Below, in pieces: positions 1 to 12,464 of a stretch of DNA of 64,000 nt. Position numbers and translations under genes: made by a program. The notes beneath the pieces were generated by a model that was not told the DNA's origin, made no database searches, and was given only the letters and a program-made list of their open reading frames with translations. The stretch is from Epiperipatus broadwayi. Taxonomy: Eukaryota; Onychophora; Udeonychophora; Euonychophora; Peripatidae. Where the stretch lies: positions 14,050,348 to 14,114,347 of the forward strand of contig JAQFVV010006203.1 of assembly GCA_028023455.1 (NCBI GenBank), read 5' to 3'. Each line of letters opens with the position of its first letter. The first letter of the stretch is position 1.

Positions 1-651
1 GTCTACAAAAACATATGACCTTCGTTTAATCATTATCAAAAACTTATTATTTGTTATATATAATGCTAATAGTTATAATGCCATTGATATTATTAATTGA
101 ACGAGATGATATGACAAAATACTAGATACAGAACTGTCTTAATATAATTTGGTTCTATTTGTTACAGCACTACACTGCAACACAAGTTTTGGAACATGTC
201 AAAAAATAGACAGCCATATTTTGAAGCAATTGCTATCCAGTGAATTAATCAAAGAATAAACTGGATCCAGGATATGTGCAAGCTATCTTTGAAAAATTTC
301 CTTTAATAGCCTCTTCACTGGATAAAATTGTTTAAAATGGCAATTGCATGGGAAGCAGTTCTGCTCTAATATTCATTTTGAAAAAGTATCTCAAGATAAA
401 TTGAATGACAAAAGTTGCAAATGCAAGGAGATCAGGTCTGTTAACATGCCTAATATATTTGCTGCAGCCTGTTTGCTTGAATAAATATTGGCATTCACTC
501 ATGAGAGATGTTTTATTCTTGAATTATCTGTAAAGACTATATAGTATTATAGCCTATTTATATTATAATAATTATTTCAATAAAGATTTTCCAAAATAAA
601 ATTATTATTAATTAAAAGTGTGTGTTTTTATCTTTTTTTTTATTATTTCAG
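1..651. other. Intron upstream of exon a
   Basis: AT-rich sequence before the first visible exon. I looked for the preceding DH exon (expected to carry the motif before ASKLG) and saw none. No repeat or RNA gene could be named. It ends in a T-rich tract and TTTCAG, the acceptor for exon a. Confidence 0.7.
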
Positions 652-759
652 GCCAGTAAATTAGGTATCTACAGTTCATTTTTACAAAATTATCCAAAGG
701 CTATTGAAACAATACAGAAAAGATGCGCAGACAATCAACAGTTTTCAGATATAGCTAAG
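652..759 (+). CDS. ABR: ABR/BCR exon a: DH domain, internal helices
   Basis: Exon of 108 nt, acceptor TTTCAG before 652 and donor GTAAAT after 759, phase 0 at both ends, residues 1-36 of the visible protein. It reads ASKLGIYSSFLQNYPKAIE and ends QQFSDIAK. This matches the DH stretch of BCR/ABR around ASQLGVYRAF..NY and the downstream QF motif. DH domains are all-helical and load GTP onto Rho-family GTPases. The upstream DH half must lie on exons before base 1; I looked in 1-651 and found none. The tract just upstream of the acceptor is T-rich, as expected for a 3' splice site. Confidence 0.88.
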
Positions 760-841
760 GTAAATCTAATGGTCATCTTATACTAGAACATTGTACTCAA
801 AAAATAAATAAATAAAAATCTTATATATATATATATTTAAG

Positions 842-887
842 GGTATTAAATTAAAATCTGCGGCTGACCAAGTGCTTACTTTTGAAG
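842..887 (+). CDS. ABR: ABR/BCR exon b: DH domain, short exon
   Basis: A 46-nt exon between TTTAAG and GTAATT, separated from exon a by an intron of only 82 nt. It reads GIKLKSAADQVLTFE and then splits a GAT codon with exon c. In vertebrate BCR/ABR this segment is a variable serine/lysine-rich loop before the conserved E-x-L-x-x-K-P-V motif, and the last residues here lead directly into that motif. Phase 0 in and phase 1 out agree with both neighbours, which is the main support for so short an exon. Confidence 0.8.
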
Positions 888-1015
888 GTAATTAGTTAAT
901 TTTATTTTTTTATTCTGAAGTTATTTTATTTAAAATGAAAGTGATAGTAGAAATAATTATCAGTATTTAGAAATTTATTGCAAATGTTTCCTGTAATTCT
1001 TTTTCTAATGTTTAG

Positions 1016-1068
1016 ATCTCATTCACAAACCTGTTGCCAAAATTCAGAAAAATGCATTAGTTTTACAT
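1016..1068 (+). CDS. ABR: ABR/BCR exon c: DH domain, KPV-x-R/K-I motif
   Basis: A 53-nt exon between TTTTAG (written ATGTTTAG in the sequence) and GTAAGT. It completes the split Asp codon and reads DLIHKPVAKIQKNALVLH, matching the BCR segment around LLYKPVDRVTRSTLVLH. This is one of the most conserved DH helices, the one that in RhoGEFs contacts the GTPase switch regions. It ends in phase 0, and the next exon starts exactly where the BCR protein continues (DLLK). The canonical GTAAGT donor supports the 3' edge. Confidence 0.9.
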
Positions 1069-1237
1069 GTAAGTATTATAAATTTTTATTGCTTAATTTT
1101 AATTTTTTAAAAAAGAAATCTGCATATGAAATAATTATTCTCTTTTATATAAAACTTATTAATAAAATATCAAATGCCAAAAACTAAACTAGTCAATATA
1201 ATAAATTAAGTGCATCAGTTCATAATTAAATCATTAG

Positions 1238-1702
1238 CCAAAATTAAATTACAAATTTACTAACTATGGTTTCTTTCCACCTTCAGCCTTGTCAAGTGCA
1301 AAGAAACATAACACAAAATAAATATATACTATTCTAACATTCCAATTACTTTTAATATCAAAAACACTTTTAAATAAGTTAAAGGTGGTTTTGAAGCTTT
1401 TAACTTATTTAAAAGTTTTTTTTTTTTTTATGTTAAAAATAATTGGAATGTTAGTTGGAATTATGGGATGGTAGAATAGTATATATTTATTTTGTGTTGT
1501 GTTTCTTTGTATTTGAGAACTCTGCATTATTCTGAAGCTATTAATTTATTTAAAAGTTTTTGATATTAAAGATAATTGAAATGTTAATAGGAATTATGGG
1601 AAGATAGGATAGTAATATTTATTTTGTGTTGGTTTTCTTTACACTTGAGAAATCTGTCTTGCTAGAGAAACTATTGATAGTGAGTTTGTAATTTAATTTT
1701 GG
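1238..1702. mobile_element. Foldback (MITE-like) element with a third arm
   Basis: The outer ends are inverted: 1238 begins CCAAAATTAAATTACAAA and 1702 ends TTTGTAATTTAATTTTGG. From about 1238 to 1382 the sequence is the inverted partner of about 1531-1702. Between them (about 1391-1525) lies an extra arm in the same direction as the right arm, with a shift of about 140 bp. All three share words such as ACACAAAATAAATAT or its complement. No clear target duplication is visible. Confidence 0.65.
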
Positions 1703-1890
1703 AAATGTTTTAATTGTAAATTGATCTACTTAGCTTAAAATTTAGGGATATATGAAAGCTTTGTGATAATAGCTCTAATTATTAAGTCTCCCATTGATAA
1801 CAATCAAGTCTCTCCACTTGTTCTTGTGAATAGATATTGTAATTGTTGAATCTATCACTTAATTTTACATTTACATGATTGAAAATATTT

Positions 1891-2200
1891 ATGAATGAGA
1901 ATCTTTAAATAATTTTTTATTATAAGCCCTTTGTGAATACGAAGGTATAATTTGTTACATACATAAGCCACATTCTGAATTATAAACTGTAGCAATATGA
2001 GGTTCACATATTCAGTTCTGAAAAATCCTTTCATTAATTGCGCCAATGAATGAGAATCTTTAAATAATTTTTTATTATAAGCCCTTTGTGAATACGAAGG
2101 TATAATTTGTTACATACATAAGCCACATTCTGAATTATAAACTGTAGCAATATGAGGTTCACATATTCAGTTCTGAAAAATCCTTTCATTAATTGCGCCA
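1891..2200. repeat. Exact 155-bp tandem duplication
   Basis: Bases 1891-2045 are repeated directly as 2046-2200, and I find no mismatch reading the two units side by side. The unit begins ATGAATGAGAATCTTTAAAT and ends TTAATTGCGCCA. A diverged relative of part of the unit seems to lie at about 25625-25705. Exact identity means either a recent duplication or an assembly artefact. The small reading frame on the minus strand here is a by-product. Confidence 0.9.
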
Positions 2201-3638
2201 ATTACTAACCTACAAATCCTAATACTTTTGACTCTTATTTGTACTAAGAAGATTTTACTTGCTTTATTTTAAAGTGTGAAAGATGAAATATATATAACTG
2301 TTTAAAATTATAAATAATTAAAATAATAAGCTTTATTTGAATTTATAAATTAACAATCACAATTATCATATAGTTTGCAACTTGGAAGTTATATGACATT
2401 TGAATGACCAAGTAACAAGTTGAGCCCAATACTTATATTTGATTGTTTAAACTCGGGTTTTTCTTTTATTTCTCTTATCTTGGAGATGATCCTATTCAAT
2501 TTTAGCTCTAAGATAACCCACATGGACCATATGAATTAGTTAAATTACAAAATGATTAAAATTCTTGTAGATGTGAATTTTAATATTGTTGAAATAGTGT
2601 GAAACAGCATCAACATATGCTTTGTGGATTTTGTTACTGGTTTTAAACTTTTTGTGTTTTTTTTTATATTACAGTTTGCCTTTATAATTGAAGAGTTTCG
2701 TAACATACTGATTAGGACATTGTTTCTTCTACATACAATTTGGGGTTAAAATTCAGGAAGAACTTGGAAATTGTTTTAGATTTCATACAAGATGAGGATT
2801 TTTTTTTTTTTCAATTAGCCAGCCAATAATTCAATTAGCCATTCAATTATTCCTAGATAAATTGATATCTAGCTGTTTCTAGCTAGAAAATAAAATAAAC
2901 TCTAAATTCTCACCATCTGACATTTATCTTTTCCTTAAGAAATTGTCCTGCAGTGGGCTATAAAGCCTATTTTCACTACTAATATGCATACTAGAAATGT
3001 ATTTTTTAATTATTATTTATGATTTTTCTATTTTTGCAATTAAAATTGCAGTTTTTCTTCGATATTTAAAATTAGTTTTTATTTTTTATAGTTTTATATA
3101 TATATATAAAAGAAAATATAATGATTTTGAAAAATCATATGAGCCTTATTTTATATATTTTTTTAAAGTTAAAAAACAATTTACAATCTCTAAAGAATGT
3201 TTTGAAGTAATTTATTTTCAAGTTTAAAATGTGAACTTTTCAAATTGAATAAAAAAAACAGCAAAGTTGTATGGGCTCCCAACACTGAGTGTAAGATATT
3301 TCTTGCTCAAAATAATTTTCTTTCAAAGTGGCCATGATAAATTGTCATTTGAATATATCAAGATCTTTTTTGATGATATGAAATTAATTTGCTCTAGTAA
3401 AAATTTATATATGTATTGCAAAAATTAAGATTCATTGAATAAATTACTATTAATTTTTGACTTAGAAAGATTTTATATGTGATTCATACTTAGTACTCAA
3501 ATTCCTGACTAAAGAAGAAAATCTATGGAATACTACAAAAAGAGGCAGAGTAAAATAACATATAAAAAAAACACGAAATTGGCAAGAGACAGCTTGTATT
3601 TATATTAAAAATCCAGTATACAATTATTAATACATTTT

Positions 3639-3749
3639 TTTTTTCTTCATATGTCATAGCATCAGCCGGGAGGCGAACTCGCAACAACCGTCTACAAACA
3701 ACTGCTTGCAAGGTAGCTGCGCTGACCTTTTGGCTAACAATGCTTGACT
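3639..3749 (-). mobile_element. tRNA-derived SINE, family 1, with 16-bp target duplication
   Basis: Read on the minus strand, the body has a tRNA-like head with an A-box-like TTAGCCAAAAGGTCAGCG and a B-box-like GCGAGTTCGCCTCCCGGC, then ends in an A tail (the T run at 3635-3644 on +). The 16-base word ATTATTAATACATTTT occurs at 3623-3638 and again at 3750-3765, a target-site duplication of the kind left by target-primed reverse transcription. A second copy lies at 21073-21177. The element is short, about 110 bp, with almost no non-tRNA body. Confidence 0.85.
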
Positions 3750-3921
3750 ATTATTAATACATTTTATGTGATAGAAATTTAAAAGGTTGATTTTTTACAA
3801 ATATGATCGTATTTAATGTTTATTCTTAAACATAATTTTTTATTATTATTATTGTGTATGGGGTAAACCAGCATATATAAGTTTAACCTCTTTAATACTT
3901 CGTAGAATCATCTACCTAGGT

Positions 3922-4396
3922 CAGGGATGGGCAATTGTTTTGGCTCGGGGGCTGCATAGGTTGGTGGAGGGCCGCATCAGGGGCCATTTTATGGAAGCGA
4001 AGGTTAATGGAGGGCTGTATCTTTTTTCATGACAATAAACACACTGCTTTATTCCCTGTATTACCAAAGAAATATTTGTTTGTCCATTCTTCATTAAACA
4101 CATGACATTCATTACCAATTTTACATTTTTTTGGAGCATTCATGGTTTCACAAAAGTTGGAAATATATATATTTGCTAATGCAAAGACAAAATTGAAATT
4201 AATCAGATCAACTGGAAAAGCACTGCACATCGTATCTACACTGCGCATGTATATTGATGTGGCCATTCTAGTGGAAAATATGAGATGAATATTCAGTCAT
4301 GCAACAGGAAGGAAATCTCAGTCCAAGGTGGATTTTTCTGATTGTCTTGGAGGGTCGCATAAAAACTCTTAGCGGGCCGCTATTTGCCCACCCCTG
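3922..4396. mobile_element. hAT-type MITE with 8-bp target duplication
   Basis: The element starts CAGGGATGGGCAA and ends TTTGCCCACCCCTG, imperfect terminal inverted repeats of the hAT superfamily. It is flanked on both sides by the 8-base word ACCTAGGT (3914-3921 and 4397-4404); 8-bp duplications are diagnostic for hAT transposition. Internal wording near both ends (GGGCCGC) is also inverted. At 475 bp it has no room for a transposase. The reading frames at 3921-4266 on the minus strand look like chance. Confidence 0.92.
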
Positions 4397-6908
4397 ACCT
4401 AGGTAAATCAAGATTGTTGTATCAATTTACTTTTGAGGAAAGGCTCTCAGTGGTTAGAAGTAATGACTCTGTCCATGAAAATCATTGATCTATTTTACTA
4501 TTTTAAGAAAAACTTATTTAATTAATTTGTTGATGTAACGGCCCTTCGTAGATATTTTTTTGTATTATATAACAATAGAAAATCTGCAAACATTATTTTC
4601 TGATTACATTCTTTTAGCATGCAGATTATTCAGATTGACTCTAAAAGTTGGCATGTATCAAATTTGCTTTATTTAGCAAATTTTAGGCAAATGCAAACTG
4701 TCAGGAACTAAAGTAAATAATAGAATTTATTAGAATATATTTTCACAAAGCATTTCCTTTAATTATATGGCTTTTAATAATTCAACGGGCATTTTAATTG
4801 TTCTAGATGAACATCATCGTTCAAATAATAAAAATTTGATTACCTAATTGAACGGTAATTGAATTTTTATTATTAAATTGAGGATAATTGAAATGACTGA
4901 AATTTATTTGGCACTGGAATAGAGTGAAGAAATCTTGCTTGAAAAAAGTAAACTAAAGTAAAAAAGTTGTTGTAATTATAAGAAATTGTTTTAAAGAGAT
5001 TTACTGTAGTGCTTATGAAAGGGAAAAAATATATAAATAAGGAACCACGATTATTCCTCTTTAATGAAGCTTTCTCATGCTGGATGCTAACATAAATTAA
5101 AAGCATAATAGAAACAGTTTGCATGTGAATAATTGGTTTTCTGATCATTTTAATTAGTTGTGAACTCAAATTTGAATTTCTCTACTAATACTCAACGCAA
5201 CTTATCTTATTGATTTTTAAATATCTTTTTTCATACATGAAATCTAATACATAATTTGCTATCATGATAGCAAATAAAAATTTTAACTTTTCAGGTCAAG
5301 TCAGGCATTTTAAGAAAATGAGCATTGCATTTTAACTACAGAAATCATAGGAGAGAGAGAAAAATACAGTTCCTCTTTCTGTGCTTAATATGAAGACCCA
5401 TCTGAATAATATTATTATGCATACTATTTTCTTTTCTAGGCTTGGATTTGGTTTTTGTTTAGAATTGACCAAGCTTCTTCTAGGTTAATGTGATATGATG
5501 TACTGGTATATCTAAGATTCTTAGGTCTTCGATTTAATTTTGTTTGAAAGTTGTACTCAAACTTAGGATTATGAGAAATCATAGTATATAGTGAATAAAA
5601 ATTGTTAACAAACAATAATGTTTTTTTTTCTTTACTTATAATTTATCTGATAGAGATTGCAGAACCTCCAATTATAGTTAGGTTTTCTTATGCTCTACAT
5701 GAGTTTTTCTAAGGGATGTGATCTTTCTTAATTTTTTTGGGATGATTTTTGTTTATTTAAGCTAATACTGTTTATTTGCCATGATTTACTTGTATTATTT
5801 AAAAGCGAATCTCTATTGGAGGCTAAGATCATTATATGACCAACAATCCGATGTCTTTATTTTTTTTAAGTATAATGGCGGTATTTATTTATTTTTTTAT
5901 AGCAAAAAAGAAATACTTGCTTCTTTTTTTCAGAAAGTTAAATGAGACTTAATATAGTAAATGATCTGCTAATCTTATGTAGATTTCTGCTTTCTGAGAA
6001 AAGTTATTTTCTAAATGTTTGCGCACACTTCATGTGGGTAATGATGAACAGGTAGACTGAGATGTTTTTAAATCTTAGATTATTTTTTTAGATGTCTTCT
6101 ACAGCATTAAATTTGTCATTCTGATTAGTTAACTATTCTCTGCATTGTGAAAAGGATTTTAAAATTGCATTATCTTTTAATGTTAATGCCAGTCATATTG
6201 GTTTTAGTAAGGCATAATGTTTTTTTTTTTCTGAAGTCAGAGTAACTAAGCCATCTGATTGCAATTTCCTGTAATCCCAGTACTGAATTATGGGAAATTA
6301 GTAGTATGTAATGAATAAAAATAAATAACAAAGTGTGGGAATGATTTGTTAATGATAGCAGGTAATTTTCTTTATATATATTTGTAACTTTTTATGGTCA
6401 TAGTAATGCTATTAAAAGAGATAATTAATAGAGGAATAATTTGAGTTTTAAACTGAATATTAAGAGATTGTAAGAAGAGTTCTACAAAGAAATCATGCTA
6501 GAGTTGGATGGATGAGGTAAGGAAGTTTTCTAGAATGATGTGGAGAATAAGAATAGTTGTGATTAGAAAAGATTATTTTATACCTGGAGACATGTTCATC
6601 TGATAGAGAATTAATAATGTTGGAAATGGTAGTGGTTTAATGTTGATATTTGTTTGTGGTGTGTGTGTGTAATAAAAAAACAAAATAATCTTAGCTCTTT
6701 CTACAGTGACAAACATTAAGTATATTTTGAATATTCTGAACCATTAAATAAACTATCCAAGTCTTCTTAAGACTTCTATGATAATACTTGATAATATTCA
6801 AGATGTATTCAAAATACGCACTATAGAATGCTCTAAGTAAAATTCCATCATTTATTACAAATATTCTAGTGCTTCTACAAATACAATATATATATATTTA
6901 TTTTTTAG

Positions 6909-7037
6909 GATTTATTAAAGTACACCCCAGAATCTCATCCAGATCACAAAACCTTAAAAACTGCCTTGAAAATGACACAGTGTTTCCTTAACGATTTTAA
7001 TGATACAACACAAGAACACTGCCATTTTGTTCAGTCG
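6909..7037 (+). CDS. ABR: ABR/BCR exon d: end of DH, DH-PH junction
   Basis: A 129-nt exon, phase 0 at both ends, acceptor TTTTAG and donor GTAAGT, residues 70-112. It begins DLLKYTPESHPDHKTLKTAL, nearly the same as the DLLKHTPASHPDHPLLQDAL stretch in human BCR, and continues through the last DH helix (KMTQCFLNDFND) into a less conserved joint to the PH domain. This exon alone is enough to assign the gene family. It follows a 5.8-kb intron full of repeats. Confidence 0.95.
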
Positions 7038-8899
7038 GTAAGTTTACTGCGATACATTTCAAAGTCAATCCTTATATTTTCATAATTATATATCAGAAAG
7101 TAATTAAAATGATATAAAAATTTGAACAGTATAAGAGAGAAAAAAATTATTTAGTATATTTAATTTGTTAGTCATTAATTTTAAAAAATTAATTCTGATC
7201 CACAGACATTTGAATCATAGGTGTGTGTGTGTGAAGAGTGTAAGACTTTTAAATGCTTCCACAGATCATCTGTCAGTTAATGTATTGATATCTACTTTTC
7301 CCTGTAGGGGGGAAAGTCTAATACAGTTAAAGTAGAGAACAATAATGTCTTCCCTTTTTATGGTAATGTATAAAATGTTTGTGATCTCTCTCTTAGAAGG
7401 ACTTATGCTACCTTTTTATTGATGCCATAATGAATAGTTATTAAAAAAGATATAAATCCATATCTTTCACTTCTAAGTACTAAAGTGGTTGTTACTTTAA
7501 ATATTTAATATAGATGTATATCCCTTAGTACAATTTTGAATTGCATAGCCTAAAATTAATAATTTTGTTCGATGATAAATGTTTCTGTAATATCTTCATT
7601 TGTTTGTAAGCCAAAAAATAAAAGGATATTATGACCTGAATATCCCTAGGAGTATAAATACTTTTAATGGTAAGCCCATATTTTATGGTCACATTTAATT
7701 AATTCTAATTAAATTTGTGGCCTTTACCTAATAGTAGCGAGATGTTGATGCTTATACATATATATAATTACTAGAATGATTAACGAATATTTATTTCCTC
7801 AATTCTAGTAATGATAGCCAATCTAACAGGTGATATTAGAATGAACATACAATTGTACATAGATGTTAACAAAGCCTCATCCAACATACCTATTAATTTA
7901 ACTTCTCAAGATAGAGTTAACCTCTATTCAGTTAACACTCTTGTGAATAAGTAATCAAGTATTACATTTATAAATATTTATTAATTCAGTGTAAATAATA
8001 TGAAATCAATGGAATGATAAACTTTCCAAATACCAGCTACATCAATGTGTACTGTCTTGTATTATCAGATTTGCCTTGCACATGAAAAATGAATATTTAC
8101 ATCAGAATATTAAAATGAGTAAAAGTGAACCATTATGTAAAGCTAAGTTATTAGTCTTAATTAGTTATTAGCTAGGCGCTGTGATCAGACTATTGATGGG
8201 GTCCATGGATGGCAGATAATGGAATGATCTTCAAATATAAGTATTAACTGTGAATAACAAATAATCAGTTTCTGACCAAGATTATCCCCTTTGCCTTATA
8301 TAATATTGTTTCATCGAAGACCAGATATTGTTTTCAATACGAATAATCTTTCTATCTTTCTCTTTTTCAATTACTTAGTGTTGGTATTAGTCATTAAGAG
8401 TTGCTTATGCCATTGGACATTTCCCTATACTATCTATGATAATGAGTTCATGTGTTTGTGTGACTATATTTTCCTCTGTAATTATATGCACAGTATTTTT
8501 GATCCCAATTTTTTTTTTTTTTTTAGTTTAAGCCTTCAAGAATTAAGAAAGCAATGCCGCTGACATATTTAGTATGTCGGCAGTCCATAATTGTGATCTT
8601 TACTTGAGGTAGTATTATTACTAATGATTCAAACTGTATTTGAAACTATAGTTTCAGCTGGGCAAAGATTTATATTTGTTCACTATTTAAGGATTTTGCT
8701 GCATACCGCCGAAGTGGAATGGCTTATCTCAAACAGTCTGACTAAGTTATTATCTTTGGAAAATTTCTCATTATTAAAGTGATATGAATAATAATAATAA
8801 TAGGGCAAAGGCAATGGTAGTACTAAAGGAAATTATTGTAAATCCAATTTTTTTTAATAATATTAATACATGGAATGTGTGAACATTATCTTGTACAAA

Positions 8900-11600
8900 T
8901 TTTTCAAGATCAAAATGGAGGACATCACTTGTGGATAAAAAATTGCCAAAGTTTAAGACTTATATAGTAACTTTTAGTCAAACTTTGGTATAGTAACTTT
9001 TAGTGAAGACTACCAGAAGAAAGAAGTTTAATAAAACAGATAAGTGGTTACTAGTGAAAGAAGAATGCATCATATTCGATTTGCTGTGAAGACAAATCTT
9101 CTGTTCTTGGAATTCTTCAATATATCAATGAAAGATCAATGGTCTTAAAACTTGAACTTGCTTGGTAGTACCAGTGCTCATTTATTAATGCTAATACTTC
9201 ACCATTAGATTCATGGAACATAGAGAAAGAAAACTTATTTCTTGCTATATAACATTATTACGCAAAACCAGTAAAAGATCAAATTTTTTTTCTTGGAGAT
9301 TTTAATGCATGTGTTGGTAGAATTTTTTTTGGAAATAATGGTGTTGTTTAAACAGTAAAATTGCTATAAAGGAATATGGACATATCCCTTTTCAAACAAG
9401 GTATTTAATAGATTATAATTAAGAATCAGAATACAATAATAGTTCATTTGATATATGCGTTTAAAAGTACAATTTTTTGAACAGATCGTAGATTAGTGTT
9501 CTCCAAGTTTAAAACGATAATTGCATTTAAGAATAAGTTTTGTAAGAAAATTGATGTTTGATTTTTAGAAGTATTTACTATATGTGTTAATTCAACAGCT
9601 ATTAAACACTAAAATTGCTAATTTGGATTTTCAGAATTGACATATAACTAAGATGTGGTATTCTCATAAGGAGCATGTTGCTGACACAAGTATAATTATT
9701 CAGTTTACTAAAAAAAAAAGAACCATTGACTGGTTTTTGACAATGATCTTATTATTAATAATTTAATTAAAAAGTCATGTGGCATTTTTTGCTTGGTAAA
9801 ATAATAAATGTCGAACTTCATAATAAACATAGAATTTAATGGCAAAAGTTCATTGATTAGCAAAAAGACTTAAAAATGATTGTTGAATTAAAACAGCAAA
9901 GAAGATAGATTTTCACTGATTGTGACTATTTTAAATCTTTTTTCAATACACTAAAAGCAATATGGTGACCTGAAAAGCGGTATCACAATTCTATTAATTC
10001 AGGAGTGGTACTCTTATTATATGATGACATTGACATTTTGAACAGATAGAATAAGTATTTTGATTATCTTTTTAATAATGATATAAGAATTGAAGTAGTA
10101 ACCTGTAATTATATATTCAATTTTTCTACTCATCTAGATTTAGACCAAGATATCCAACATATTGAAATTAAAAAAGCTCATTGTAATTTTTAAAATGAAA
10201 AGGCTGATGAAATAAATAGTGAAGTTTTAAAATATTGTGGTGATATATTAGCTTCAAAAATATTGGGATTTTTTAGAAATATAAGGATTTATGAAGTTGT
10301 ACTATTTGATCTTAATAGTCCTTCTATTGTTTCAATTTTTAAAAATAAAGAGAAATAGACAAGATTGCAGTAATTATTAATCCATTTGAATAAACATATT
10401 TTCAAGTATTTTGTCAAATAGATTCCTTCACGAATGGTTCCCAATTTAGAGAATCAAGAAGCACTATAAACATTTTCGTTGTTGCTAGGAAAATGCAAGA
10501 AAAGTATTGGAAACAAGAGAGAGATTTATATATTGCTTTACAGATTTGATCAAGGCATCTAACTTGCTCAGATTAATTGAATTGTTTGATATTAGTTGTT
10601 GCCCCAAAGTTTATGTTATATAACTTCTATGTGATGGGATGAAAGAAAGTTATTATTACAGGTGGAAAATAAGGTATTTGAAATTGAAAACTGATATTAA
10701 ACAAGAATGTGTATTTACTTCCAGTTTTTATGACAGTGGTCTCGAAAATTATTTATAGGCAGTTTAATGAAAGGGGATCCTAAGTGTGATACAAGTTTGA
10801 TGATGAATTTCGAATTAAATCAGTTAAAAGCAAAAACAATTACTTAATCTTCTTTGCTTCTGGATTTACAATATGCTGATGATTGTGATATTTTTGCCAA
10901 TTTAAAAGACATTTTGCAGAATGTTCTAATAATTAATGTTTGAAAATCTCAAATTATTTGTCAGTGATAGAAAACAAATCCTCAGCACATTTTAATTTGG
11001 ATGATTATTAACTTGAGAAAATTTTGTCAAAAAGTGGGGTTTGATATTAAAATGTGGCACAGATTCCAATTTCAAATGGCTGCTATTAGCAAGTTAAAGA
11101 TAGGGTGTTTCATCACAGTGAAATAACTACAGCAGTTAAATGAATTGTATACAGAGCTGTTATTTTATGTAAATTATTGTATGGAAATGAGTCTTGAGCA
11201 TCATATTGTCACAATATAAAGGCATTAGGAAAAATTTATTTAAGAACACTTTGCAAAAAAATTTAAAAATGCAATAATAAAACTAATCAATGTGTTCTTC
11301 AAGTTGCTGGATATAATACTATAAAATAGACTATTGTAGAATTAGATCTTCATTGGATTGAACATGTAAAACAAATGATCAATACAAGACTCTGTAGGAG
11401 GATATTTTATTGGTGGACTTTAGCATGTTTTTTAAGAGAATTAGATCTTTTTTACATTATTAGGATAACATCAAGGACATTAATAAAGAAATGCAATGTT
11501 GTTAGTTTTTATTGGAAAGATATCACAGAGAATACAATACCATTGGAGAGATTGCAATTAAACTACAGCGTTGAAGTATTTTAGTAAGATTAGTTTAAGT
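8900..11600 (+). pseudogene. Decayed non-LTR retrotransposon (endonuclease plus RT remnants)
   Basis: Many stops and frameshifts, but family words remain in order on the + strand: IRFAVKTNLL at about 9074 and LGDFNACVGR at 9292-9321 (AP-endonuclease), CFTDLIKAS near 10537 (RT, usually FVDLTKAFD), KQECVFTS near 10697 (usually KQGCVLAP), YADD at 10872-10883 (RT catalytic motif), and a C-terminal HWIEHVKQM..RLCRRIFYW block near 11352-11415. The order matches a common invertebrate LINE whose proteins carry FAVKTSLL, LLGDFNARVG and GHVxRM-type words. I do not assign a clade. No full reading frame remains, so it is inactive. Confidence 0.8.
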
Positions 11601-12464
11601 AATCATTGCAAAGTCATTTCTAATGTAGTAATTTTTTTTTTGTTTTTTTTTTTTTAATGAAATTATAATGACCATACTCAATTGCAATTGGCTGATAGTG
11701 ATGACTCTTAATATCATTTGTGAAATTGATTATCCTGTAAAAACTGGCAAAGCATATGTAAATATTCATTTTATCTTTGTAAAGTAAAGCTGACAATAAG
11801 GGGCAATGCTTTGATGTGACTGGAGTTTGGATAATTTAAGGTTCTAGTGACTACATGTGGTTACTACAATATTAATTAAAATTTTATAAAAATCTTTAAA
11901 TCATTCTAAATATAAAAAAAGTAACAATCATTCATTACATCAATTGTAAAAATATTTTATTATGATTTTAATAAATATATAACTAAGTATGCTGAAGAAT
12001 ATTATGGAAGTAATTTTTGCAAACAGCTCCTCCTAGTAGCTTGGCTTTACAATACTTTTCAAGTATTGAAAATAACATCACAAAATTTGTGTTTTGAACA
12101 ATCATGATGTTAAAATTGACATTTTGTTGAAAGCATTGCTATTGTGTTCATTGGTATTCAGTTACATATTCATTGAAATTTTACTATATTATCATTAATG
12201 GGCAGGTAATTTATATAACAGCAAATGATATATATATATATATATGTATACAAGAAAACAAAAATTCTCAAAAATAAAACATGTAAACATATATATGAGG
12301 TTCATTCATCCAATAATAACTTGTTATTATTATCAAAGTTGTAATGACATTTTGGTCAGATCACTTCCAGTTAGAAAAACTTTATATCATTCAAAAAATC
12401 ACTTGATTCAAATCCGATTGATCATTTGTTTTTAGTTTTTATATTGGATAAATGTTTATTACAT

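Larger units (their letters stand above)
1069..6908 (+). other. Intron 3
   Basis: A 5.8-kb intron splitting the DH domain between VLH and DLLK. It holds a foldback element (1238-1702), a 155-bp tandem duplication (1891-2200), a tRNA-SINE (3639-3749) and a hAT MITE (3922-4396). Two diverged stretches near 5570-5640 and 6285-6380 share wording (a run like GAATAAAAAT..AACAA) and may be old copies of one repeat. The rest, including 2203-3620 and 4405-6900, is AT-rich sequence with A/T runs where I recognise nothing. Small reading frames at 2997-3227 and 4873-5169 look like chance. Confidence 0.75.

Noticed and set aside
160-260. Possible upstream DH exon after a TTACAG at about 162-167
   Set aside because: The following sequence has no frame matching the DH segment expected before ASKLG and hits stops quickly.
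3916-4400. Open frames inside the hAT MITE as a transposase remnant
   Set aside because: No hAT transposase words, and the 475-bp element has perfect boundaries without room for one.
4873-5169. 98-codon minus-strand frame
   Set aside because: No recognisable motif; AT-rich intronic sequence of the type that gives chance frames.
12229-12245. TA-dinucleotide runs (here and near 13351, 24521, 27792, 41000, 44000) as CRISPR-like or regulatory repeats
   Set aside because: Simple microsatellites of a very AT-rich genome; several are tails or targets of mobile elements.
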